Positions 54,505 to 64,000 of a stretch of DNA of 64,000 bases are shown one piece after another. Position 1 is the stretch's first letter, and each line of letters begins with the position of its first letter. The notes beneath the pieces are model-generated. The model searched no databases and was not told where the DNA came from. It saw only the letters and a program-made list of their open reading frames with translations. Source of the stretch: Plantago ovata (lineage: Eukaryota > Streptophyta > Magnoliopsida > Lamiales > Plantaginaceae); NCBI GenBank assembly GCA_028274465.1, contig CM051456.1, positions 2,419,545 through 2,483,544 on the forward strand, written 5' to 3'. A program made the translations under genes and the position numbers.

Positions 54505-57259
54505 TAAATGAAACTAATATAGAGTTTTAAACAAAATGTAAGTCTTTTTATAATTACGGATGAACACCACCAAACCCCTTCCTCCTCTCCTCTATATTCA
54601 ACGTTTAGACTTCGATTCCTTGGAAGTTTTGAGACTCCACAATAACTTGAAAAACAGAATGTGAGATAAAAAATTCAGTGGTGTTCCGCGTGTGAACATG
54701 AATAATAATTTTAGTTATTTTATATTATTAGAAATAAATTCAATTCAGTACCAACTATATATGTAAGGAGCCGCTATGGCGATTTCGATCGTCACCTATA
54801 GATAGTGTTCTTTCCCAACACAATCTATTCCAACCAAAGGAGTCAACGATTCACACTGATTCATTGAAGGTCCTAATACGTTCGATACTGTGCGATTAAG
54901 AGAGATCTAACAAAGTATGATAAAATAAAATAAAAGGCTAAAAGACAAAATCATGTAAATATGCCATTTTTCTACTTTTTACACTAAGATTTTATTCATT
55001 TTGTAATGTCATTTTGCCCATTGCATTTCATGTGCAAGAAGTTAATAAACAAGCTTAATTAATTAAGAAAATTTTCATTTCTTCACTTTAAGAAAAAAGA
55101 CTACGTTATATTTTCTTGGAGGACCAAACTTGCTAGGAATCAAGACAGTCTTCAGCGGAAAGGTGCCAATATATAACTCTTGATTGTCCTCCAAAGCATG
55201 ATGAACTACTACCAGAATGAGATATTGATCTATTAAAACATGTTGATACACCACCCATGGCATGGCAAGAGCCAGGAGTTGCAGTCTTGCAGAACTATTG
55301 AAGCTTTCTAAAAACAATAATGTTCTTTTCCAATGTAAACTGGAATCATAAACGAATATTTTGTTCCAATTTACACTGGACAGGAGCTTCCATGGTATAA
55401 GAAAAGCATGTATCAATTAAATTTTAGATATTGCAACGAAACTAAACTCAATAGAGATCTCCAAAGGGTCCGGAGGGCTTGCTCTCAACCCCTGCTCTAT
55501 CTGCTACTCTAGCCGTTAGGATTATGACAACTCATCAAGCACCAAATGTAAACGGTATAGATCACTTTTGCTGCTTCTACATTTGCTTCTGTCTTTGATT
55601 TGATTATGGGAAAATTGCATTTAATCCTTCTTCTTCATTAGTTTAATAATTTCAATGCCTCTTGTTTTTTTTTTCTTTCCTTTTCTTTTCTTTAACAATA
55701 ACTATGTTAATTATGAAAAACACTTTTAAGTTACTTTTATTTTCTCATTCTTCATTTCATTTTGTTGAATAATATTTTCTATTCTCCATTTCTTCCATTA
55801 TTTCCTTTTGAATAACAGTATTATTACTATTATTTTCATTTCGTTATTTTCCTTTTAGTAAATTTTATTATCACGTAAAGTTAGATGGAAGTAACTTATA
55901 GAATCAAAAAAATATAGAATATGAATTTAATTAGAAGTTGAAGTAACAATTTTTATATTTTTTGGCAAAATTTTTATAGTTTTATTGTTTCCTACCACTG
56001 TATTATTAAATACACCACACATTATGTAAATCACCTAAAATGTCATTTTAAAAACATTGATATTGAATATTGATTTGAATGAGACATGTAAATAATGAAA
56101 TTTTAAAAACATTGATTTTGAATGAGACATGTAAATAATGAAATTATAATACAGAAAGTATATACTCCCCCTCCTATAAAATTTTATTGTTTTGTCCATT
56201 TATAGGTGCTACATAAAATTTTATCCATTTTTTAAATAAAAAATATAATATATAAAACGACTAAATTAAAAAGAATTATACGTGGTGTAAAGGATGAAAA
56301 TGAAATGGAATTGATTGAAGTGGATAAAGAAATAAAAATGAAGACCTGTGTTCTCTCTAGTTCAATTAATAAAGAAAGTGAGGACCAATATATAATTTAA
56401 TAAATGAAGAAAGAGAAAGAACAATGTAGAGTTTATATGCAAACTAGAATTGGATGTATATTGTGTTTATATCCACCTTACTAATACCTCATCAAGTAAT
56501 TGTTTGATGCCATACATTGACAATGCTCCATTAGTAAGAGAGACATACTCACCAAGAATTTCCAAGCCTAAATTTTCAAAATTAACGAAAGAATGTGTCA
56601 CCCCGTCAGCTTGTAATGATGGGGCAGTATAAATGATAGAATATCAACTCGTCCTAAAGCTCTAGTTTATGGGAGTTGCGACATCGATCTATCATTTATA
56701 TTAATTCTCCATTCATTCATTTATGAAATCAACATCAATGACATGAACGATTTCGCAACCTGAAAGTTAATGAACAAACACATAATTAGAGTTACTCGAA
56801 GAAAGAAAACGGAAAAACAAAATTGCACAAAAATGTAAGCTTCAAAACATTTTTTGTCCTATAAAATTGATCAACCATGTAACCCTCATCGGCTAAAGGG
56901 CTAAACATAGAAGAAAATCATAAGGAAGAAAGGTAAATTAATTTGAGCTCATAAGCATTCATGTACTCGATGATGCACTATAATCATTTAATTAGGATCA
57001 TGAGTTTTGAAATGAACTGATCAACTGCAAAATCTAGCAACATCATCAGAAGGGACTAAATATCCTACAGTTTCTCTCGTATAATACTCAATATGTCATG
57101 CTTTGCTTAATAGAAATGGATTGGCACGTTCATGGGAACAATTGCTCGCAGAAAATATTTGAGAACTACCTTAAAAAGCACATTAAATTTCTAACAGGCG
57201 CGCACGATAAAAATATATATTTTTCTTTTAAAGGAAAAAAAATGCTATAACATATTAAT
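54505..57259. other. AT-rich intergenic DNA
   Basis: No recognised gene. A minus-strand frame at 55075-55416 is unlike any family I know and contains a local inverted repeat (tttacactgg...ccagtttacattgg region, 55325-55380). A Stowaway-like end (ctccccctcctataaa) is at about 56166. Confidence 0.45.
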
Positions 57260-57554
57260 GAGTAAGTATAGTAAAAGGGTGGATTTTCCATAAGAATAGG
57301 AAAAGCTGGTTTTTATACCAAAAACCGGAACCAATTGAACCGGACACGCGGTTTTTATACAGAATCAAACCGGACGGTTGAGTATATATACTCTCCAAAA
57401 CACGCTAAAACACAGATCAGACATAAACACACAGTTGAAGGTGAAGTGCGTGTTTTTCTTCTTTTCTCTCCCGATCGATCAAATCTCGCCGGAATCTCGA
57501 CCGAATTTCACCATTCGAAGTCCGTTTCACCGGGTCTCAGCAAAAATAGCTTCT

Positions 57555-57798
57555 ATGGATGTGAATCAGGTAAAAACAATGTCGATTTAGTTTCTGAACT
57601 GCCTAAATTCTATGTTTATTGTGTGTTTGTATGTGTTTATGTAATTTTGATAATTTTCGATTGATTTGGTTTACAATTATTTGTTGAAACGTTCAGATTC
57701 AGATGTTGGAATACACGAAACAACAATTTGACAATATAGAACAAGGAAGCTCGTCTGATCTGAAAATATTCAAGAAAATTGATCTCGAGCAAAAATCT
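57555..57798 (+). CDS. Inward exons at the left end of element X, unknown protein
   Basis: Exon 1 (57555-57569) encodes MDVNQ; exon 2 (57697-57798) encodes IQMLEYTKQQFDNIEQGSSS and DLKIFKKIDLEQKS. Junctions are CAG|GTAAAA and CAG|ATT, in phase. A TATA-like box (agtatatatactc) lies at about 57380-57392 and a pyrimidine-rich leader follows. Downstream exons are not identified; the sequence passes into the motif array. Family unknown. Confidence 0.45.
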
Positions 57799-57839
57799 GT
57801 ACGTTTCTCTATACTTTTTTATTATAGTTTTTGATTCAT

Positions 57840-58960
57840 GCTACGAGTTATAGTTTCTGATTCATGCTACGAGTTATAGTTTCTGATTCATGTTTCTCGA
57901 TGTTATAGTTCTATCACACGATGTTACGGTGTTGACGTATCATGTTATAGTTTTAAGCTACGTGTTTATCATATATTTTTATCTCATACTGCATATTAAT
58001 TTAATAGTACCTTGTGTTATAGTTTTAAAGCTTGCTGTTATAGTTTTAAAGCTTGTTGTTATAGTTTTAGCAACTCGTTTTATAGTTTTAAGAGCAATAG
58101 TATTGTAATTTAGTTTAGGTAGCATGATTCTGATTGTTACAGTTTTTAAGGCCTCAAATTATGGTTCTAAGTTCACCAGTTATAGTTTTAACACCCCATG
58201 TTACAGTTTTAATATACTATAATCATCATAATTTTTAAGGCCACAAGTGATGGTTCTAAGTTACCTCGTTATAGTTTTGAGACCTCACGTTACAGTTTCA
58301 ATATACTATAACCGACATAGTTTTTAACACAACAAGTTATGGTTCTAAGAACCCATATTATGGTTTTAACAACCCCTGTTGTGGTTCTAATAACTCGAGT
58401 TATAGTTTATAATCTGACAGTAATTAAACATAATCATAAATTTTATTAAAACATAAAATCCTCCTTGTTATGATTTTTAGCTCATGTTGTATGTTACCAC
58501 TATGTAATAGGTTTAAGGGCTATTGTTACTATTTTAATGCTTGTTGTTATGATTTTAACATCCGGTGTAATATCTTTAAGCACCCTTGTTATGATTCTAT
58601 TGCATGTTACAACTATGTTATGGTTGTAAGGGTATTTGTTATGGTTTTAATGCTTGTTGTTATGGTGTTAACAAACAAGTCGAAGATAACAAACAAGTTT
58701 AACCGGAGAAATCTGATTTCAACGACAAAGATTGCGTTTGCATCAGAAAAATCAAATGAACACTTGTTTAAATTTTATTGCTTTGAAAATAATTGTTATG
58801 ATTTTTAGATTTGGTTTTAACATTTGGTGTTATGGTTCTAAACTTCCTTGTTATAACTTTTATCTTGTATTGCATGTTACTGGTATGTTATACTTTTAAC
58901 ATCTAGTGTTATGGTTTTAATGTTTGTTTTAAAATATTTAAGTGACTTGACGTTTCAATC
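57840..58960 (+). repeat. Plus-oriented GTTATAGTTTTAA array of element X
   Basis: Dozens of variants of (T)GTTATRGTTYTAA recur every 20-35 bases with short variable linkers. The first three units, about 27 bases each, are near-exact tandem copies (gttatagtttctgattcatg...). Confidence 0.88.
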
Positions 58961-59019
58961 TTGTTGTTTATTGCTTGGTTTCATGATTTTGCATTGCCCT
59001 CCCCCTAAACACTGTAACA

Positions 59020-60300
59020 TATCTTCTTAGAGCTGTAACATAGTTTGTAATTAAAACCATAACATGGTCTCATTAAGAGTAAAAATTTTAACGTACAATA
59101 CTACCGTGTTAAAAACTATAATGAGATCCCTAAAAACAATAACATATGGACTTAAAATAATAACATAGCATTCGAACTTCATTGATAATAGAAACAAATA
59201 TTGTACTTGTTCAAATTAATACTACTTGTTCTAGTTAAACAAACTGCACATAAAGCATAAGAAAGTTAAACAAAAACTTTCTTCTCGATACTAATTAGGA
59301 CCTGAAGGCTACTTGAACTTAACATTGATAATCCACAGTTAGCTTCAACAGGATAATTGAACTTCATCAAAACATGATCAATCGTACTCTCCTTATCACT
59401 ATTAGCTTCAACAGGATAATCCACAAAAGGAACCACAAACAAACCATGCTTCTTCTTCGTCCTCTTTGCACCATCACCATCCTCCTTCTTGCCGCTGCCT
59501 TATTGGGACACACCGACAAGTGCTACCAATCACAACAGTTGCCTAAGAGGCAGTGGTACTACCAATAATATCAATATTAGTACCACCAACATCCTTGGTT
59601 ATAGTAGTAGGAAGAAACCTCAGACATATTGGTAAAAAATCTGTGTCATCTTAGAGTAACAATTGAACTTTGGCTAGGTGCAGTAACAAAGATGGTGTAG
59701 GTTGGACACACCGAATATCATCCTCACCAATAAAAGCATCAATCACTGCAAAAAAACATCAAGCAAACACATCTTTAAAAAATATAACTTGACGCCTTAA
59801 AACCATCATATCATACCTTAGAACCATAACTTGAGTCATTAAAATTATAACATGTAAAAGGACTTACAACTTATAGAAATCACAACTAAAAAAACATAAT
59901 ATTATACACCCTAAAAACCATAAAATCATACCTTCGAACCATAACAACATGCCTTAGAGCAACAACATGCGTTCTTAACTACTATAACAATTTGCAGAAA
60001 GCACAACTAAAAAAATCTAATATTATACCCTCCAAATACAGTAACACCACGCCTTAGAACCATAACATCACGCCTTAAAACCATAACAACAACTTTAGAG
60101 AAAGCATAGTCGAATACAACAACATGCATTAAAACTTTCACATTACCTCATGAAAATTTCAGCAACACAACTAAATTCGTTAGTTTACACCACCTAAAAA
60201 CATTCACACACTAACTAATAACCCTCACATTACACCACCTTAAAACCATAACACCAATCCTTAAAACCATAACAACAGTCCTTAAAACCATAACGAACAG
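59020..60300 (-). repeat. Minus-oriented array of element X
   Basis: The same motif appears as its complement (TTARAACCATAAC), again with irregular linkers. Together with 57840-58960 it makes two ~1.1-1.3-kb arms that could pair loosely. Confidence 0.87.
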
Positions 60301-60426
60301 AACAACCAAAAAACACATCAGAACAAATATGAAGAGGGACAGAAATTCCAGAACAAGTAGGAAATAAACAAGCCCAGAACAAGCAGGAAACAAACAAGTC
60401 CAAATCCAGAATGTAAAAAGACTTAC

Positions 60427-60534
60427 ATCTAATGTTTCATCCACAATCACCGTGGGTTTCAACTTCTTCAACGTCACATCACGGTCATCTTGATTGTCAG
60501 AAACTTGTTGATTGATCTTCGGAAGACATAGCAT
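60427..60534 (-). CDS. Inward exon at the right side of element X, unknown protein
   Basis: From ATG at 60534 the minus strand reads MLCLPKINQQVSDNQDDRDV and LKKLKPTVIVDETLD, then a GAT|GTAAGT donor. An overlapping start seven codon-bases later (MSSEDQSTSF) is short. In X before Y inserted, this exon was about 400 bp from the right TIR, mirroring the left gene, so the two were convergent. Further exons may lie at 59.4-59.75 kb (DGDGAKRTKKKHGLWFL). Confidence 0.4.
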
Positions 60535-61449
60535 CGATGAATTTCTAAGAAAACCTGAATTGACAAAACCCTAAAGAGTAAGTATAGTAAAAGGTAGGAC
60601 TTTCCTATACATTAGGAAAGGTTGATTTTCATCTCAAAAAATTAAAATTCGCGGTCAGACCATAAAAATTCGGTCAGCTTATTATCCTATATATAGTTAC
60701 AAAAAGAAAAGAAAAAAAAGCAGAATTGATATTTCTCTCTCTATTCTCGTTTCTCTCTGTACTCCCTTTCTCTCTACTCGATCGATCGATCGATTCTCCA
60801 CCGGCTCAACCACGCCGCCACCGCCTCAACCACGCCGCCACCACCTTCTCACGTACGATCTCCACTATCTCCACCATCACACGTCGTCGATATATGGTAG
60901 ATTTGAGCGCCTTCTCTGAGGCGAAATTCAACCCTAAAAAATGAAGTGAAACTCTTCGATCCGGTGATGAAGCTCCAGATGGTGAAATGAAGCAGCATCT
61001 TATCCTTCGGATCCGGTGGCAACGCGCCTCCATGATGTCTCCGCCTCCGTGCCGATGCACTCTCTCTTCGATCCTCCGTCACCAACATCCAGCTCAATTT
61101 TTAAACATAAGGTAGTACTTGATTTCATTTGATTTTACAAGCATCTATGTGGTTTATGGAGCTTTTTATGTTGATGTTTTAGCTTCGTTAGAGATTGTTA
61201 TTTGGTGACCATTGATATTGGTTAGGTAGGTGGATAAAAATTGAGCTAAAAGGAACATTTACTAGTTTTGATAAAATGTTATGTTAATACTCTGTTTTTG
61301 GATTGAGCGGTATGGATGGGGTAGGGTAATGGCTCTGTTTTTGGATTGGCATGGTCAAAGCTTTGAGGAACAGGTTCATGTTTGTGTGTTTATTGATATA
61401 GGACTGATTTTGTAAATCATTTAAGTATTGCCTTAGTAGTATTGATTGA

Positions 61450-61860
61450 CATTTGAGTATTACCTTAGTTATAGTTTTAATAGATTTTAGTATGGTTTTA
61501 ACATATCTTGTTATAGTTTTAAGATCAGTAATTATTGTAATTTAGTTTATGTTGCATGATTCTAATTGTTACAGTTTTTAAGGCCACAAGTTATGGTTCA
61601 AGTTAACTTGTTATAGTTTTAAGACCTCATGTTACAGTTTTAATATACTATAATCTTCATAGTCTTTAATGCCTCAAGTTATGGTTCTAAGAACCCTTGT
61701 TATGGTTTTAGCACCTAGTGTTATAGTTTTAAGAGCAGTGATTATTGTAATTTAATTTGTGTAGCATGATTCTGATTGTTACATTATTTAAGGCCACAAG
61801 GTATGGTTCTAAGTTCACTTGTTGTAGTTTTAAGTTCTTATGTTGCAGTTTTAATTAACC
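61450..61860 (+). repeat. Plus-oriented array of element Y
   Basis: Same motif as in X; several linkers match those at 58110-58340 (for example gcatgattctgattgttac), showing common descent of whole segments. Confidence 0.87.
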
Positions 61861-61895
61861 TTTGTGCTTTTTTTTTTTTTGTGTACTTTAAGCAG

Positions 61896-62026
61896 GTGTT
61901 GATGATGCCATTGAGTTTGAAGATAGGTCTCAAAGGTTTCCCTACAGTATTGAAGAAACAAGCACAAGCAACAAAAGGAAGGAGGTTGAAGTTCACCAAC
62001 AAGTTTAATAGAAAAATTGTTGATTG
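61896..62026 (+). CDS. Exon-like segment in the centre of element Y
   Basis: After tttaagCAG the sequence is open in two frames: VLMMPLSLKIGLKGFPTVLK...FTNKFNRKIVD, and GVDDAIEFEDRSQRFPYSIE. Related words (aacaagtttaa, accggagaaa) occur at 58680-58720 in X. A real terminal exon is plausible; the frame is undecided. Confidence 0.3.
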
Positions 62027-62089
62027 ATGTATTATTGACATCCTGAAATTTCAAGACGTTTAATGATGGTTTAATACTATTTTTGAATG

Positions 62090-62420
62090 ATTTTACTTTG
62101 TCACTCAAAACTATAACAAACCGTTCTAAAACTATAACTTGGCTCCTTAAGATCATCACACCATCTCTTCTCACATTAACAAAAGATGTATAAAAAATAT
62201 GTGGATGTGAATTTTAGAACCATAACACCATACCTTAGAACCATAACAAGGGCCATTAGAACTATAACACAAACACTTATAACTTAAAGAAAAGCGCAAC
62301 TAAAACCATAACATCAAACCTTTGAACAATAACACTGGTCCTTAGAACCACAACATGACTCTTTAAACACTATAGAGCCCAAACCATAACATAACCTCTT
62401 AGAACCATAATCTGCCCGGC
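62090..62420 (-). repeat. Minus-oriented array of element Y
   Basis: Complement orientation (aaccataaca, aactataac) up to the right terminal region. Confidence 0.85.
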
Positions 62421-62844
62421 CGGTCAGACTGGTTAACCTAAAAAATGGACTTTCCATTAGTTAAGGAAAATCCACCATTTCCCAAGACTTTGGCAAACCC
62501 TAAATCATATTTTCAAACGAAAAATTGAATTGAATGGATGAATTTCTAAGCAATTGCAAGCAATGATTGTTCGGGATGAAAAAGATACTTCACATGCAAT
62601 AGATTGAAGAGAAAGAAAGAGAATTGCAGAGAGAATTGGGAGAATTTTGAGGAAGAACACGTATTAACACGTTTACGGTGTGTTTATCTGTGGGTTGGGT
62701 TTTTAATATATTGACCTCAGCAGTTTCTTAAAAACCTGACCGGTCTGACCAATCATACCAAAAACCGCAAGAGTACCTTAAAAACCGAATTTTCCATTGG
62801 TTAGAGGAAAGTCTTGCCTTTCCCAAGACTTTAGCCATATTAAT

Positions 62845-63289
62845 AACCAAGGATCACCCATAGTCCCATACGGTTCAAAAAATCTGTCCATCAAACCCTT
62901 AGCATCATCTTATACATTATCAGACCTAATAAATGGACTTTTTAATTGTATCTCTCATAACATAAGCAAAGTTAATAAATTCAAAACAAGAAGACAAATT
63001 GTTAATATCAGCAGGGGTAAGGTATGATCCTGGTGAATTTATACGAGATATATATGACATTCTTGATGATCACATTCAAAAGTACAAAGCCTCACCGATT
63101 TCTGGGTCTTGAATGTTCACACGTTTACGTTGCCTCCAACCCATAACCTCACCCCTATCATCTTCTGTCACCACTCACGAACCTGCATAATTAGGACTAT
63201 TGTGGATAGAAGCTGTAAGTGTGGTATTTTTACTGGCCACAAGTTGACCTAGAGGTTGAGTGGGAAGTTGTCTGATGTTTTACTCAACT
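62845..63289. other. Intergenic stretch right of element X
   Basis: A short plus-strand frame RYDPGEFIRDIYDILDDHIQ (about 63021-63080) might be relic coding sequence. Nothing is recognised. Confidence 0.3.
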
Positions 63290-64000
63290 CTTAGTTTCTG
63301 TCAACTGTCACACTTATATATTATATTGATCTTATCTTTTCTAACACAATAACTATTCCGACATCTGTGATTTTCTATGTGTGCAGGACGTTTTACTCAA
63401 TTAGGAATTGTCATAACAAGAGAAGATTGGATTGAACAAGGTTTGATCAAGATTCAAAAAGAACACGCCTGGAAGACTAGTTCGACTAGAAGAAGGAGTC
63501 CGAATGAAGATTGATTAATTACCTGTGAAGATTAGATGTCCAAGTTCAAGTCAGAAACGAATTGAAGACCTGGTAGTATTCGACATTATTGTTCCAACAC
63601 TATAAATACTCCATGATCGACAATCAGAAGACTCAGAACTCGAAGCAAGATTTTCCAACTCAAGAGAGCTTACTGTAGCGTTTAGTTTAGTTGATTGTTT
63701 AGAGTCTTTACACTAGTTTATATTCTAGATCTCTCTAACAGAGTATTGAGGGTAGAATAGATAGAAGGGGATTCTATATCATCGTTAGGTGACTAGTGTT
63801 GCTTTTCTAAGATAGAGATTGAAAGTGTACGGCGTTGTACGAATCAAGATCGTTCTTAGTGATTTTCTGCCTTGACTGGCATCAAGTAGCTATTCAAAGT
63901 TGCTTGAATAATTTACCAAACACAGGTGCATCAAGTACCTTATTGTACAGGCGGTTTAATTTGTTCTAAAAGCAAGTTATATCAATCCTACATTCTTTCA
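63290..64000 (+). mobile_element. Possible LTR, running off the window
   Basis: The end of the window has LTR texture: a TATA box (tataaatac at about 63602-63610), then a leader with no open frame and mixed composition. No terminal duplication or primer-binding site is inside the window, so the class is unknown. Confidence 0.4.

Larger units (their letters stand above)
60576..62494. mobile_element. Mutator-like fold-back element Y nested in X, 10-bp TSD
   Basis: AAACCCTAAA flanks it at 60566-60575 and 62495-62504. The left end GAGTAAGTATAGTAAAAGGT is nearly identical to the left end of X; the right end (cccaagactttggc) matches that of X. It has the same plan: leader and exon scraps outside, a plus-oriented motif array at 61450-61860 and a minus-oriented one at 62090-62420. 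Confidence 0.88.
57260..62835. mobile_element. Mutator-like fold-back element X, 9-bp TSD
   Basis: The exact duplication CATATTAAT flanks it at 57251-57259 and 62836-62844. Imperfect TIRs: GAGTAAGTATAGTAAAAGGG and, inverted, GCTAAAGTCTTGGGAAAGGC, followed by shared gga(t/c)TTTCC and AATAGGAAAA-type blocks. Without nested element Y it is about 3.65 kb. Exon-like segments run inward from both ends. Most of the interior is motif arrays in opposite orientation. No Mutator transposase domain is recognised. A 9-bp TSD and long diverged TIRs fit MULEs. Confidence 0.85.

Noticed and set aside
57840-60300. CRISPR-like regularly spaced repeats
   Set aside because: Spacing and motif are irregular, orientation flips in the middle, and the host is a plant; it is the interior of a transposon.

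Overview
The window reads as nuclear DNA of a flowering plant. It is AT-rich, with GT-AG introns, copia and LINE remnants, tRNA-derived SINEs, and PIF/Harbinger, CACTA, hAT, Mutator-like, Stowaway and Helitron pieces. The host genes are plant types: a plant G-alpha starting MGLLCS, a B3-domain fragment, an S-receptor-kinase lectin fragment, and a plant Alba protein. The MITE set suggests a eudicot, possibly Caryophyllales, but that is only an impression. There are no prokaryotic genes, no CRISPR array and no organellar DNA. Most of the window is nested transposons; only three genes look intact (an unrecognised two-exon gene, a RING-H2 gene and an Alba gene).

Layout, left half. 1-730 is the 3' end of a copia element. 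4849-11304 is a complete-looking PIF/Harbinger element with ~200-bp terminal inverted repeats (TIRs). It carries three minus-strand genes: a DDE transposase with one in-frame stop, a Myb/SANT-like protein, and an apparently intact GRF zinc-finger/coiled-coil protein. 11883-15527 is a second Harbinger element of another subfamily, with both genes broken. 16-28 kb holds relics: a B3 fragment, a Mei2-like RRM fragment, SINEs, MITEs, two palindrome-cored TIR elements and a LINE fragment.

Middle. 29529-30326 is an intact two-exon gene of unknown family. A segmental duplicate of it at about 37.0-41.3 kb has been opened by at least four separate insertions. Between the copies lie a 60-bp-period minisatellite hit by a truncated LINE, a Helitron 3' end, and the 5' half of a G-protein alpha subunit gene on the minus strand. 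41475-46705 is a CACTA element with subterminal repeats, an accessory-protein gene, two long hairpins and an inner insertion.

Right half. A lectin-domain fragment, a 126-bp TA microsatellite, an intact RING-H2 gene (48073-48828, minus) and an intact five-exon Alba gene (51468-53903, minus) are followed by AT-rich DNA with an 83-bp Mutator-type MITE. 57260-62835 is a Mutator-like element with a 9-bp target-site duplication (TSD). A second copy of the same family (60576-62494, 10-bp TSD) has inserted into it. Both are filled with arrays of a short motif (about GTTATAGTTTTAA) that point one way in the left half and the opposite way in the right half, so each element is a giant fold-back. The window ends in LTR-like sequence.
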